A DNA stretch of 64,000 nt, from NCBI RefSeq assembly GCF_000283155.1, contig NW_004454229.1, forward strand, positions 10,003,336 through 10,067,335, read 5' to 3'. Both the position numbers and the translations under genes were made by a program. Every line of letters starts with the position of its first letter. Positions within the stretch are counted from its first letter, which is position 1. The notes beneath the pieces were generated by a model. The model ran no database searches. It was given only the letters and a program-made list of their open reading frames with translations, and was not told where the DNA came from. This document shows positions 22,181 to 32,764 of this stretch, in pieces. The stretch comes from Ceratotherium simum simum. Taxonomy: Eukaryota > Chordata > Mammalia > Perissodactyla > Rhinocerotidae.

Positions 22181-22417
22181 TTTAGGAAGGAAACCAAAGT
22201 TCGAACTGAGTTCTCTCTCCATCCCCTGCTAGCCTTCTAAGCTAAGGAGCAGGTAGAGAAGAGAGCCAGATTCGTGCCCACTGCTTCTCTATATTCTGCG
22301 CCGCAGAGAAAAAAGCACAGAGACTTGTGTAGACAGACCAGTTCTTAATCCTAGGTTTCCTTCTCCTTGCTGTATAACCTTGGAAAACCCACTTCACCTC
22401 TCTGAGCCCACTTTCTC

Positions 22418-22715
22418 CCGGGTAGAGAGGGACTGGGTACAGCCGCCTTGCAGAGAGGGCAGGTGGAAGGCCAGCGAGAGAGAGAACGCAGGTGCTCGGG
22501 CAGGGATGACTTCCTTCTCAGGGACCTTCCCGTGCAGTCCTTTCCACCCGCTGTGGCGCTGTGGGAGCCGGCCGCCTGAGCACCTATTAAGTTCGGGACT
22601 GCCAACGGGAAAACTCGTCTCGGGTTTTATGAGGGAGTACGCTCGAGTCCTGGAGTAAACTGCCAGTTCTCAGCCGCCTCGGCCAGGAGCCACGGGCTGT
22701 CAGACAAAAGGCGAC
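22418..22715. promoter_or_regulatory. CpG-island-like segment
   Basis: I count about 20 CpG dinucleotides in roughly 300 bp, far above the rest of the window, with G+C clearly over 50%. By hand the observed/expected ratio is about 0.7-0.8. No TATA box and no recognisable first exon are seen. Frames of 84-92 codons overlap on both strands. It could be an unannotated promoter, an orphan island, or simply a G+C-rich unique block. Confidence 0.4.
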
Positions 22716-23105
22716 ATCAGCCTGAGCAGCTGCTCCCTGATTGCCTTTGCGAGCACACCCCCTCCTGCCGTGACATCACATTCCTATGTGGGGCATCTGG
22801 TTCCTCGGCAGGGGGATGCCACATTCTAACTGCGGGAGGCCACTGTTTGGGGAAGCCAGCCAAGCCAGGGGCTGTCTGCAACCCTGCTGCTTCCTGCAGT
22901 GCTGCCAGCAACAAGGAAGAGGAAGAAGGAAGAGCCCTTGATCCTCGGCGACTCATCCCCTTCCCTAGCGAGGGCAGAGGACCAGAAGTGGCCGGGGGAA
23001 GAGGATGCTCCAGGTCTGAGATGAACTCCAGAGCATCCTCACTGGCCCCGTTCCTTCACATGCGTGGGTGTGACGTTCCAGGGTATGGAGGGTGTGTGCA
23101 ATGAC
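22716..23105. other. Unique sequence right of the CpG-rich block, candidate regulatory
   Basis: Contains a CRE-like ccgtgacatcacattcct at 22768, with TEAD-like ACATTCC, and repeated cagccaagcc/gaagccagcc words near 22850. A 79-codon reverse frame and an 85-codon forward frame overlap here without recognisable domains. Confidence 0.35.
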
Positions 23106-23183
23106 AAGTCTAAGGCTTTGGAATGAAATAGATCTGGATTTGAACACTAGCTCCGCAACCCTGAGCAAGTTGCTTAGCCTCTC

Positions 23184-23439
23184 TGTATTAGTTCCTAGGA
23201 CTGCCATAACAAAGTACAGCAATCCGGTGGCTTAAACTATAGCATTTATTGTCCCACAGTTCTGGAGGCCTGAAGGCCTAGATAGAGGAGTTGGCAGGGT
23301 TGGTTCCTTCTGAGGGCTGTGAGGGACAGTCTGTTCCATGCCTTTCCCGTAGCTTCTGGTGGTTTGCAGGCAACCTTTCACATTCCTTGGTCTGCAGAAG
23401 CATCACCCTGATGTCTGTTTTCATCTTCATAGGCAGAGA

Positions 23440-23474
<35 letters not shown>

Positions 23475-23640
23475 AAATTTCCCCTTTTTATAAGGACACC
23501 AGTCCCATCCTAATGGCCTCCTCATAACTAACTACATCTGCAATGACCCTATTCCCAAATAAGGTCATGTGCTGAGGCACTGGAGGTCAGGCCTTCAGCA
23601 TGTGAATTTGGAGGAGGAGGGGACAATTCAACCCAGAACT
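23184..23640 (-). mobile_element. MLT1-type LTR, inserted in a MIR
   Basis: The reverse-strand MaLR LTR reads tgtattagttcctaggactg at its left edge, cagttctggaggcctgaagg near 23258, tataaggacaccagtcccat near 23490 and aataaggtcatgtgctgagg near 23559. Flanks are ctctc (23179-23183) and ttctc (23641-23645), one transition from a perfect duplication. Confidence 0.88.
23442..23472 (+). repeat. (TG)n microsatellite inside the MLT1
   Basis: Fifteen and a half uninterrupted TG units, expanded from the TG-rich part of the LTR. Such long pure runs are usually polymorphic. Confidence 0.95.
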
Positions 23641-23884
23641 TTCTCCGAAGCTGTTTCCTTCTCAATGGAGTGCGGACACTAAAGCCTCCTCTTAGGGCTG
23701 TGTGACACCCGAATGAGCTGGGGGAGGTAAGTCTCTGACAAAGAGCCGTCAGGAATCAGCGCAGGTGGTTCCCTTCCCAAAAATGGGACACTTTTGTCCC
23801 ATCTCTTCCATGCTGCTCACCCGCCATCCATAAAGGAAGGGAGCTCAGTGTCCTAACACGCCCCGGGAAGGAATTCCAAGACCA

Positions 23885-23990
23885 TTGGATCTAACTTCCA
23901 TTTCAAATAGTAAGGAAACTGAGGCCAACAAAAGGAAAATTGTTCAGCTAATTTAATGACTAGCTTCGGGCTTGAAGTACTTTTTCTCCT
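23885..23990 (-). mobile_element. MIR SINE fragment
   Basis: aaggaaactgaggccaacaa near 23912 and ttgttcagctaatttaatga near 23940 mark the reverse-strand core. Confidence 0.65.
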
Positions 23991-24149
23991 TAGAATAAGG
24001 AGCCATCTCATCCAGGGAAACATTCACTATATTAAAATATCCTATATACAGCTCCTCACTTCACTACAATGACACTAAAAGTTTATCTCATGTAGCATAA
24101 GCTGTCTTTCTCAAATGTCTTCTATAGCCATCATCTTGTTCAAGTTTTT

Positions 24150-24320
24150 CTACAACACAACAAAATAACCCAGGGCAGGCATAACTTGCCCCCATTGGAC
24201 AGATTAGGAAACTGAGGCTCGATAGCTACAGAGCCTATCAAAGGTCACAGGCCTAGTCAGTGATGAGGTAAGGATGAGAACTCAAGTCTTACTGTCCTTG
24301 CCCAGGGCTTTCTCCTCTAC
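24150..24320 (-). mobile_element. MIR SINE
   Basis: It has ggacagattaggaaactgag at 24198 and aaaggtcacaggcctagtca near 24240. Confidence 0.8.
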
Positions 24321-25469
24321 TGTGGGGTTTTTCATGTGGCTCTCGGTCACTTTCAAATGGGAGAATCCTATGCAAGGTTCAGGGAGGGCTTCCGCCTCCG
24401 CTATTCCCACAGACTTTGGCTGGTCTCCCTGCCTCAAAGACCTTCCACGCAGCTATTCCAGATTCCTCTTTGAAACATCCATCCAGCATCGTGCCACTCT
24501 GCTGCTCAACAGCATTCAAAGACACAAAGCTAACACCCAGGGAAACATACCAAGGTCCCCAGATTCTGCTCCTGGCACAGGGTGGGAACACTCACTATGG
24601 CGCCAGGAATCCCAGCCCCAGAGCTCAGTCAGCTGGGGCATATGACAGAGGGCCTGCCTGGGCACCCAGGTGGCTTTCTGCTTTGAGAAAGTCTCCCAGC
24701 CTTTTGGAATTTACAAACCTGAGATGACTAGAAATCATGCATTATGCTTAGTCTCCCATGGACGGGCCCAGAAGACCTTGTACCAAGATCTGGGTAAGCC
24801 ATTTGCAAGAAATGTCAGGAAAGCACAGAAAAGAGACGATTGTATGTGGGGAGGGATGAGCCACAGAACTAAAATGCCAGCGAAGGCCAGAATCCAAAAC
24901 CTTAGCATATGCTCTAATAACCTTGATTTACTGATCAATTCATCCAGGCAACCAGTCCTGATTGAGAGATTTCCATGCGATAGGCCCTGTGCTCAGCACT
25001 GTCTAGCAGTTAGCTGGAGAGCACGGTCCCCACCCCCAGGGAGGGGCTGGTCCTCAACAGCAGAATGTCAGAAGACGCCCATTCCATTGGAACCAAATGG
25101 GTTGTTTTAGGGATAGAAAAGAACAAAATAATTACAGAAAGTAAAGCAAGCCGCAGAGCCTTCTGGCTGCTCTGGGGTCACAATGCTGTAAATAACAGCA
25201 TGTTGAAATGGCCTGGAGGTACAACAACTGAGGAAGGGGACAAGTCACCTTGTCATGTCAGGGAAAAAAATGACACCTTTACAATGGCTGCGAATTGACC
25301 TCATCGTAGGAAAAAACCAGAAGAAATGTTTCACGGGATCAGGGCTCCCTGTACATAACAACTCCTCAGAGGGCACTCTGTAGATCTGAAGCCCTCTGAC
25401 CTACAGTCCAGTGGAGATCCCAGGGCCTGACATTTAGCACACACTCAGCCCACAGTAGCTAGGATTAAG
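24321..25469. other. Long unique stretch, no gene supported
   Basis: About 1.15 kb without a clear repeat, except a short L2-like word at 24950-25000 (gcgataggccctgtgctcag). The longest frame, 146 codons at 24670-25110, has no domain, biased composition or splice-bounded end, and it runs through the L2-like word. 25060-25310 is A-rich. Could hold regulatory elements. Confidence 0.35.
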
Positions 25470-25600
25470 TGTCTATTTAGGAAGCAGAGAACTGGAAGTC
25501 CAAACTTGTGTCAAGCCCATTACAAGTTAAAGATCTTGGCCAAGTAACTGGACATCTTCGAGTCCTTAGTTCCCATCTGTAAAATGGGTATATTCACAAC
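25470..25600 (+). mobile_element. MIR SINE
   Basis: It has atcttggccaagtaactgga near 25532 and agttcccatctgtaaaatgg at 25568. Confidence 0.75.
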
Positions 25601-25611
25601 AAAAATTTTGA

Positions 25612-25820
25612 GACCCCACCATGTGGACTCTGTGTTTTTTCTGCATTATCTCATTTAGTCCACAATTTCATCCTGTGAAGTAGGTTCTAAGTTACTGTGA
25701 TATTTCACTTGGGGAAAGTGACACAGGAAAAGCCCAGGCAAGTCGCCATTTCCACAGCTACTAAACAGAAGAGACAAGATTTGAGCTCCACGGCCTGAGC
25801 TCCGAACACCTTTAATAATA
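25612..25820 (-). mobile_element. MIR SINE
   Basis: It has ctgcattatctcatttagtc at 25641, catcctgtgaagtaggttct near 25669 and the gatttgagctccacggcctg block near 25778. It forms a head-to-head pair with the MIR at 25470. Confidence 0.8.
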
Positions 25821-26364
25821 ATAACAACTGCTTCCCAGTGAGGAAGTGAGGAATAAACGAAATTGCATATGTGAAAGCATTTTTTAAAAATCACAAAGTA
25901 TCACATACATATGAGGGGTTTATTATTTCTTCCCTCCCTGGGCATGAATAGACTTCCAATAAGCCAAGGAAATTCCATTTCGAATCCTACTCTCCCTTTA
26001 TTCTTCAACTGGTTCAGTAAAATGAGGGCCTGGGGACTTTGGGAAAGAGTCAGGAGCCAAGGAACCAGCTACAGAGACATGAGCTGGGAGAGAAAGAAAC
26101 ACGAGCCTCGTTGTGCACACAATTTGCAAGCTGATGTGCAAACTATTTGCTAAGACCAATTACTTGCATCTTAATTAATGAACACACAACCCACCATCTG
26201 TCTTAGAAATGCGAGAAAATATGGCACGTGTTTGGAGGTTGCAGTATGCCAGCCCCCAGATCTGGAAGCACCTTCTTCAAACCGATGGACTGGAAGTCGC
26301 CATGGAGACCACATTTCAGCAACCGAGATGACACTGGAATGTGGTTCACACCACCTCTGTGAAA
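25821..26364. other. Unique island, candidate regulatory element
   Basis: No repeat recognised. 26110-26190 is notable: atttgcaagctgatgtgcaa with a second copy of a gtgcaaactatttgc-like word, then tcttaattaatgaacaca at 26169 (homeodomain-like). Frames of 80 and 86 codons have no domain. Confidence 0.4.
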
Positions 26365-26450
26365 GGCGTGTGTGTGTCCGGCACTGGCCTAGGCAGTGTG
26401 GAGTTCTCAGAGTAAAGGCAGGCCACTCTCTGCCCTAGAGGGCTGGGAAG
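26365..26450 (-). mobile_element. L2 LINE scrap
   Basis: tgtccggcactggcctaggc near 26375 and ggccactctctgccctagag near 26420 match the reverse-strand L2 terminus. Diverged. Confidence 0.5.
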
Positions 26451-26599
26451 GCAGGATTGCTCATCAACTGACCAGCCTTTGTTTTGCACCTTCAGTGTGT
26501 TCAGCGTGGTGCCTGGCCCTGCAGGGGACCTGGGGGCTGCTGCTGAGCACACGGACTTGCTTTCCAGTCACTTAGCGTAGACCATTGCTGATGCCAACA

Positions 26600-26860
26600 G
26601 ATAAATTGATTGAGTTCTTACTCCAAGCCAAGCACTGTGCTAACTAAGCAACGTGCACATATTATCTCATTTAATCCTCACAACAATCCATTGACTGAAT
26701 GGACTCTTTGTTGCTAAGATTTGTTGAGCACTTACTCTGAGCTATGCATGCTGTCAGCCAAGCACTGAGAGGTCCCAGCATTTAAAAGCTTGTGCCAGAT
26801 CACTGGCTGGTAAGTGTCGCAGGCGGGATTGGAAGCCGGGAAGTTGAGTTTCAAATGCTG
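26600..26860 (-). mobile_element. MIR SINE, possibly two in tandem
   Basis: cacatattatctcatttaat at 26656 is a clear core. A second gttgagcacttactctgagc at 26723 suggests a second MIR start inside or next to it. Confidence 0.8.
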
Positions 26861-26879
26861 AGTGAACAACCATTATATT

Positions 26880-27015
26880 ATACTCTATTCATTCACCTGA
26901 TACTTGTTGCGTGCCTTCGAGGCACCCAAGAATCTAATATTTTGGTAAAGGGAACTGGGGGTGTGGGGAAACAGGCAGTAAACAAGTCAGTTCACGACAG
27001 ACTGATTGGAGCTAT
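26880..27015 (-). mobile_element. L2 LINE 3' end
   Basis: It has ctattcattcacctgatact near 26884 and aggcagtaaacaagtcagtt near 26972. Confidence 0.6.
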
Positions 27016-27680
27016 AAGGAAATGGTACAGGGTGGGTGAGAGGAGACCCACATGGTCTCCTTCCCTCTCGGAGGGAGCGGTGGGCGTAGTCTCGGGTTGG
27101 TGGGCTCCCCGGAGGCCGGCTCCGAGACAGAGCCATGTGCAGGACGTTTGTTAGGACGCCCAGTGCTCTTGGGGTCCACTCCTGTGGAGGAGGGGCAGGA
27201 AGCAGATCGGCAGAGGGAGACAGGAAGCTGCAATGCAACTCCAGGAGCAGCCACCGCCCACCCTGAGGGGGTCCCGGAGCGGAACCGGCGTGCCAGCTAT
27301 CCTATTTGGGACTTTGTCCCTCCGCATCCACCAGTCACTGGATGGGCGCTGCCCGGGCCCTGGACAGGTCTCTGCAGCCAAGGCAGTCCTGGAAGCGGCC
27401 TGGAAGCAGAGCTGTCTGCCCACTGCAGTCCCAGCAGCTGGGCCAACAAACCGCTCCTTGAAAGGGGACGTGGGTGGCACCTCACAGTGTCCCCACAGTG
27501 GGTAAGGGAGGGGCTCTGTGAGGCTAAATCCTGAATCAGGCAGAGGAGAGAAAGTGATGAGGGCGGCCAACAGTAACCCAAGCAGGGGAATGCTCTTCCC
27601 GTCGGAGAAAAGGCAGGTCCTCAAAACAATATGTGGGTAACACGAGACACTGAGACAGAAGAGGAGGTACACGCGACTCC
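27016..27680. other. G+C-rich block of unknown nature, probably an old repeat
   Basis: Open frames of 160 codons (plus, 27052-27534) and 173 codons (minus, 27151-27672) overlap completely, as expected where stop codons are rare because of high G+C. Neither shows a known domain. Words such as gcaggacgtttgttaggacg near 27138 remind me of an old interspersed repeat, but I cannot name it. Not called a gene. Confidence 0.35.
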
Positions 27681-27874
27681 CGTTTTACACAGCCACCCAG
27701 GGGTGGGGACACTGGTGAGCAGTGGAGGCATTCAGCACGATTTGTGCTGCTCCGTTGGGAAGACAGGCTAATTCATTAGGCATGAAACTCTCATAAACTT
27801 CTTTTTGTTATGTTATGACCATCTTAGGGATTTAATCAACCACAATTGCTTTCAACCAACAGTGTGTGCAGCCA

Positions 27875-28132
27875 TTAAAAATAATAATGATGATTCCAAA
27901 ATAGCATTTAGTATGTGACAGGCCCTGTTCTATGTGATTTCTATATATTAATGCGCATAATCTCACAATAGCCATGTAAAGTTGGTATGATTTTACAGAT
28001 GAGGAAACTGAGGCATAAAGAGACTAGGTAACTTGGTCAAGGTTGTGTAACTAGTAAGACGTAGAGCCAGAGTTCAAACTCTGGCATCTAGGCCCCCAGG
28101 TGGGGCTCTTGACCACTGCCCTGTGCTGCTGC
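27875..28132 (-). mobile_element. MIR SINE, near full length
   Basis: tttacagatgaggaaactga at 27991 is an intact core. gtgacaggccctgttctatg near 27914 and ttgaccactgccctgtgctg near 28110 mark both ends. Confidence 0.95.
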
Positions 28133-28259
28133 CCAGGGGTCGGGGGGTGGTCACTGGCCGAATCAACAGACGCCTAGAGTCCAGCTCAAGCGGTGGGAGT
28201 CTTGCTCATCAGATACCACTAGGCATTGTGATCACCTGTTTTCACCTGTCCAGTTTCCA

Positions 28260-28760
28260 CCCTGTAGTTAGAGTGATCTTTTCAAAACAAAATCAAATAC
28301 TCCCCATTTCAAAGGCTAAACTCCTCTTTTGGCCCTCACGGCTCTGTAGGGCCCAGCCCCCTGGGCCTGTCTCCCCAGCCTTGCCCTGGAGTTCTCTTCC
28401 CCTGTACCCCAACAACACCTCAGGGCCTCTGCTCATGCCATTCCCTCTGGCTGCAGTGCTCCCTCCCCCCTCCACCTCCCCCTTGGACTAGTTAATTCCT
28501 TCTCATCCCACAGTCTTGGATCCCCTTGTCATTCACTCTCATTACACACTTCACTTTTCCTCCGTAGCATTAAATATAATGTTAATTCCTGATTTGAGTG
28601 ATTAACATCACGACGTAAACGAATAATAATAATTAGCTGTTTAATGCCGACTTTCGTACTACAATATAAGCTCTATGAGGAGAGGCACGCTGTCCTGCCC
28701 ATCACTGCATGTCCCGGGGCTTGCACAGTGCCAGGCACAGAGAAGGCACTCATCGGTGGT
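28260..28760 (+). mobile_element. L2 LINE, about 500 bp of the 3' end
   Basis: It has ttagagtgatcttttcaaaa near 28267, cctcagggcctctgctcatg near 28418, ctacaatataagctctatga near 28659 and cagtgccaggcacagagaag near 28726. It explains the 122-codon frame at 28123-28491. Confidence 0.92.
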
Positions 28761-28824
28761 GTGGAAGGCGAGTGTGAGTGAGGGAGCTTCACCGACAAAG
28801 AAGAGGGAGGCCAGAGCACTCACT

Positions 28825-28990
28825 GGCTTCTGACCCTCAGGTTCCTCTCCTGCAAACAGTGAGATCTTCATAGTCCTTGTGAGGATAAGAGCTAGTGTGT
28901 ATAAAACAGCACACTTTTAGTTCAGCAATTAGCAGCCCACCAATAATTGGCACCTATGATAACACTAGTTATATCATTATGTTAGTAACA
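28825..28990 (+). mobile_element. MIR SINE, diverged
   Basis: ggttcctctcctgcaaacag near 28840 and ccttgtgaggataagagcta at 28875 keep the MIR order. Confidence 0.55.
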
Positions 28991-29004
28991 TTACAAAAAG
29001 GGGA

Positions 29005-29225
29005 GGACATGGTCTAGGGGTTAGTAGTGCAGACTCTCTAGCCAGCACTCCAGAATCAGTCACACCATTTACTAGCTGGGCTGCACCTCCACCCCCTCAT
29101 CTGTAAAAGTGGGGTCATGAGAGTTCCCTACTCATGCTTTGTGAGGATTAAAAAGAAAGAAAGAAAGCATTTAGGACAATGCCTGGCACATAATAAGCTT
29201 TATCTCAACAAATATCATATATTAT
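29005..29225 (+). mobile_element. MIR SINE
   Basis: It has catggtctaggggttagtag near 29009, cctcatctgtaaaagtgggg at 29095 and tgcctggcacataataagct near 29181. A (GAAA)n stretch at 29152-29168 interrupts it. Confidence 0.88.
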
Positions 29226-30149
29226 TCTCTCACACAAGAATACAGCAAGAAGAATTTAAAGATAGGCTTAGAATGAAGAAAAGAAGATGAGGGGACAACA
29301 GCAAATTCTCAAACATTTGAAATGGGGACACTTGAAGACGGACAAGGTTTCTACTGTGAGACTCCAGAGGGCAGAACTAGGATCAAGGAGGTAAAGTTCA
29401 GGGCAGGCTGAAATGGGCTCAGCAGATGAGAGCCAAGTAAAATAGCAAGTGTCTCACCTCTGGAAGGATGCACATGAGTCTGACCGGCCACTTGTTGAGC
29501 GTGAGGTAGAAGAAATCAGTGGGGAGGTTGTGGCAGAAACCCTTATCCAAGTGTCTCTGTGTCTGTAAGATTCTGAGATAGTAAGATTCTCTAACACTTT
29601 CAAAGTTCACGCAGGAGAGTTTTCTTTCCTTAATTCTACTACATTTAGAAAAGAAGGGACATATTCATTCACCATTTGTCAGGAACATAGTAAAGTTTAA
29701 AAGATGTCTGCACAGATTTCTGGAACATTCTAGAACCTCAGACAGGAACGTTGTAGGTTAAACCACCATAAATCTCTGACTCTTGGGTTCAATATTTTTC
29801 CAAATGGACTGTATGAAAATGAGTAGGAATGGAGTAAGGCAAAGGCATTTCCAATATGTTTATTACTGTCACTTCTGCTTGGTATTACACACAACGTGAC
29901 AGTGCCCTTGGGTTTCACAGTCAGCCCTGGCCCTGTTCCTGGAGGGCTGGAGGTGGAGAGTCCATCTTTGCTGCATCAGAAGACATGTGGAAGGAAACTA
30001 TTCTGGCAGGAGATGGCAGGAGAAAGCTGGGCATGCTTTATAACTGTTCTGCCATATAATACTATTCCCTTACACACTCCTTGCTCCACAGTATATAAAG
30101 CACTTTCTCATTCCATACAGACTTCAAAATAACCCATGAAATAACTTTT
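29226..30149. other. Long unique stretch, no gene supported
   Basis: Purine-rich at 29260-29410, then A+T-rich. An 11-bp ccagagggcag core (CTCF-like, weak) lies at 29364. Short frames (62-78 codons) have no domain. No splice-bounded exon or recognisable repeat. Confidence 0.35.
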
Positions 30150-30260
30150 ATTTTTCATTCACTCATTCATTTATCCAACATGTATTTATTGAGCACTTAC
30201 TCTGTTTCTATTTATTGTACTCCTACTGTATGCCTATTTTAGGTGCCCATCAACTCACCC
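30150..30260 (-). mobile_element. L2 LINE 3' end
   Basis: The terminus is clear: tcattcactcattcatttat at 30155 and tgtatttattgagcacttac at 30181. Confidence 0.85.
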
Positions 30261-30345
30261 TCTTAACTTTATATTTGAGGAAACAGAAAATGAGATTAAG
30301 TGATTTGCCCATAGTTTCCAACTGAGGCACTATCTTCTAAGAAGA
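30261..30345 (-). mobile_element. MIR SINE scrap
   Basis: A atttgaggaaacagaaaatg block near 30272 is followed by a tgatttgcccatagtttcca block. Confidence 0.6.
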
Positions 30346-30384
30346 GTGTTACTCACTGTTCTGATTTAATAAAGATAAACAATT

Positions 30385-30605
30385 ATATCCACCATTATTA
30401 GCATGAATAGCAGTAATAATAACAATCGTTACTACCTTACAGTTTGCCAAGAACATACACATAACCCATCCTATTAAGTGAGAGGGCAATTATCTGTCTT
30501 AGAAATGAATGTACTAAGACTCAGAGAGGATAATTAATAAGCTCACCCAGCTCACCTAGACAGGAACTGTAAAAGACAGTCTGCTCTGAGAACACCACTT
30601 GTGTC
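30385..30605 (-). mobile_element. MIR SINE
   Basis: It has catgaatagcagtaataata near 30402, a diverged core with tgtactaagactcagagagg near 30508, and cagtctgctctgagaacacc at the right. Confidence 0.8.
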
Positions 30606-30639
30606 CTTACATGCCTGTCCAGCACAGCACTCCTAACAT

Positions 30640-30880
30640 CAATAGTGACTGTCTCCATTTTGAAATGATATCTTATGTAATTCATCCAGTATTTAATTTG
30701 ATCTTTCCAGAACCCAGTGAGATAAAGAGCATTTTCCCCATTTCAGAGCTGGGGAAACTGAGGGTCAGAGAGGTTAGATAACTTGTACTAGATACACAGT
30801 TGTAAGAGTGTGAGCCAGGACTCAAACCCACATCTTCTGATTCCAACACCCACGTTTTTACCATTAACCCCACTGCCAAA
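30640..30880 (-). mobile_element. MIR SINE, near full length
   Basis: It has attttccccatttcagagct near 30731, tgggaaactgaggg-type core near 30751, and ccacgtttttaccattaacc at 30851. Confidence 0.88.
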
Positions 30881-31289
30881 TACCCAGCAGAAAGCCCCCT
30901 GTGGAGAGAAGGAGAGCTGCTGGGTTTGCTCACAGCATCAGTACCCCGGGATTCTCTTTTCCTTCCCTCCACCCATCCCAGGCAGAGGCCAGGGTTCTCG
31001 GGAAAAACAGCACAGAGAGAAGCACATGTCTCGCTCAGTACTAGGCCAGGCGCTTAGGAACTGAACCATCAGGGAGCTGACACAGTTTCAAATGCTTGCT
31101 GCCCTAATTACTTGATGATTTGTCATCACAGAGATGGAATAGGGGGCGGAGTGGGGGGGGGGGATTCAGCTTGTGCCTCAGCGAAGAAAGACAGGTAGAA
31201 ATGCTTCAGGCTCAGTTTACAGGAGAGAAATCTCCACCGAAATCCATGATTAGTTCTAAATGATGGTTCAGGGAGAAGGCAGGAAGGGA
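30881..31289. other. Unique sequence; 31075-31260 candidate regulatory element
   Basis: No repeat recognised from 31075 on: ccctaattacttgatgattt at 31102 (homeodomain-like) sits just before a long G-run. No coding evidence beyond an 84-codon frame at 30810 that mostly lies in the MIR. Confidence 0.35.
31141..31166 (+). repeat. G-run, possible G-quadruplex
   Basis: A GGGGGCGGAG segment is followed by T and eleven consecutive Gs. There is also a GC-box-like word (GGGGCGGAG). A G-quadruplex is possible but not proven by sequence. Confidence 0.6.
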
Positions 31290-31440
31290 ATGGGCATTTG
31301 TTGAGCAGCTGCTATGTGCCCGACATGGTGCTGGCAAATACGACTCGTATTCCATGGATTAGCTTGTTTGATCTTCACTATGACCCTAGGAGAGAGGCAT
31401 TAGTGTATGCAATTCGTACATGAGGAAACTAAGGATCATG
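31290..31440 (-). mobile_element. MIR SINE
   Basis: It has tgggcatttgttgagcagct near 31291, ctatgtgcccgacatggtgc near 31311 and acatgaggaaactaaggatc at 31418. Confidence 0.85.
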
Positions 31441-32130
31441 GTGGCAGACAGGCCAGGGAGATATGGCCAGATCGAAAAGCTTAGACTCACTCCTGCAGAA
31501 GTCACAAATAGTTTTCACCAGGAGAGTGATATGATTGGAATTGTGTTCTAGAAAAATCACTCTGTTGCTGTGAGCTGAATGCATTTGAGAAAGCAAAGAC
31601 TGGAGGCAAAGGGATTTAAAAGTATGTATTTGAGACATGATGAGGGTCTGTTACTAGGATATACAAACGAGGAGTGGCTAGTTTGTGAGTCATCGGGATG
31701 CTGAATCCACACCTCTAGAAGACCAACTGGAGACCAAGAAGTGGGAAAGGAGTGAGAAGGAGAGAAAACTCATGGATGACACGCAGGTTTCTGGCCTGTG
31801 CAACTAGATGGATGGTGCTGCCATTCACTGAGATAAGAACAGAGGCTTAAGGCCACAAATGATGACTTAAGTGTGAACACATTGAGACTGTGGGACTTCC
31901 AGGTGGAGATGTCCACCTTGCAGTGGAAATCAGGGTCTGGAGCTCAGAGGAGAGACTGGACTATGGAGAAGTCATCAGCATGGAGTTGGCAGTTGAAGCC
32001 AAGGGCGTAGATGAAATTGCTACGAGAGGGGGCACAGTGAGATGTGTGGGTGGGGAGTAGAACAGAGCTCTGGGGATACCAAGAAGAACAAGAGCCCCAA
32101 AAAAGGTTTAGCAGAGTGGCCAGAAGGACA
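31441..32130 (-). mobile_element. L2 LINE, long internal segment
   Basis: Reverse-strand blocks in order: tgatatgattggaattgtgt near 31527, catggatgacacgcaggttt near 31771, gatggtgctgccattcactg near 31811, ctggagctcagaggagagac near 31936 and gaagtcatcagcatggagtt near 31968. It reaches further upstream in L2 than most copies here. Confidence 0.8.
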
Positions 32131-32764
32131 GGAAGTAATGAGCAGAATCTGCATTTGCTTATAAAAGGCTAAGTCCTCTCAGACAGGGTATTCATTAAGA
32201 AATGAAGGCGGCTGCTAACTAGCTGAGAAAACACAAATAAGCACAAACATTTAAGATCACATCTCTGATGTGAACTGTATCATCCTGGGAAAACATACAG
32301 GACAGATGGGGAAAAATCCAGAGTCCATGTGAGAAACAATTCAGAACTCTGTCTGGATCAAAGGAGAAAGTGAGAAGACTGTGGGGCCTCAGCTGCTGGC
32401 CTGCTCATAGAAGTGTGCAGGGACTGTGGCTGTGACTTCCCCCCATGAGCATGTGCTGACAAAAGCACGATGTCGCTGCTTTCTGACATGGCATTGATGT
32501 TTGACACACAGGTGATGCCAGCCAAATATAGAAGTAGTCATTCCTGAGCCTAAAGAATGAACACATGGAGAATAATGCTCATGACTACACAAGGCTTGAG
32601 ATTCATGAAGTACCTAGGGCCTTGACAGCAAAATACCTTCCCACTATCCTATCCTTCAAAAGTAGGAATAATCGAGAAATGCATGGAAACTCACAGAATC
32701 ATAGGATCTCAGAAATGGAAGGGTCCTGAAATGTCATTTTTCTAATTGTAAAATGATGTATTAA
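32131..32764. other. Unique sequence, no gene seen
   Basis: A+T-rich, with tcattaagaaatgaaggcgg near 32192. 32690-32760 has the wording of an old repeat (gaatcataggatctcagaaa at 32696). A 67-codon reverse frame at 32389-32592 has no domain. Confidence 0.35.

Larger units (their letters stand above)
23110..23750 (+). mobile_element. MIR SINE split by an MLT1 LTR
   Basis: The left half, 23110-23183, ends in aagttgcttagcctctc. The right half, 23641-23750, resumes with a ctgtttccttctcaatgg block and cttagggctgtgtgac near 23691. The two halves join in register when the LTR at 23184-23640 is removed. Confidence 0.8.

Noticed and set aside
24670..25110. 146-codon plus-strand frame
   Set aside because: No domain, no codon-like bias that I could see, and it crosses an L2-like segment.
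27151..27672. 173-codon minus-strand frame
   Set aside because: It overlaps a 160-codon frame on the other strand in G+C-rich DNA, which suggests low stop density and not two genes.
29361..29374. Second CTCF site pairing with 46191 as a loop
   Set aside because: The core ccagagggcag recurs at several places here and 11-12 of 14 matches are expected by chance. Not reported as a separate feature.
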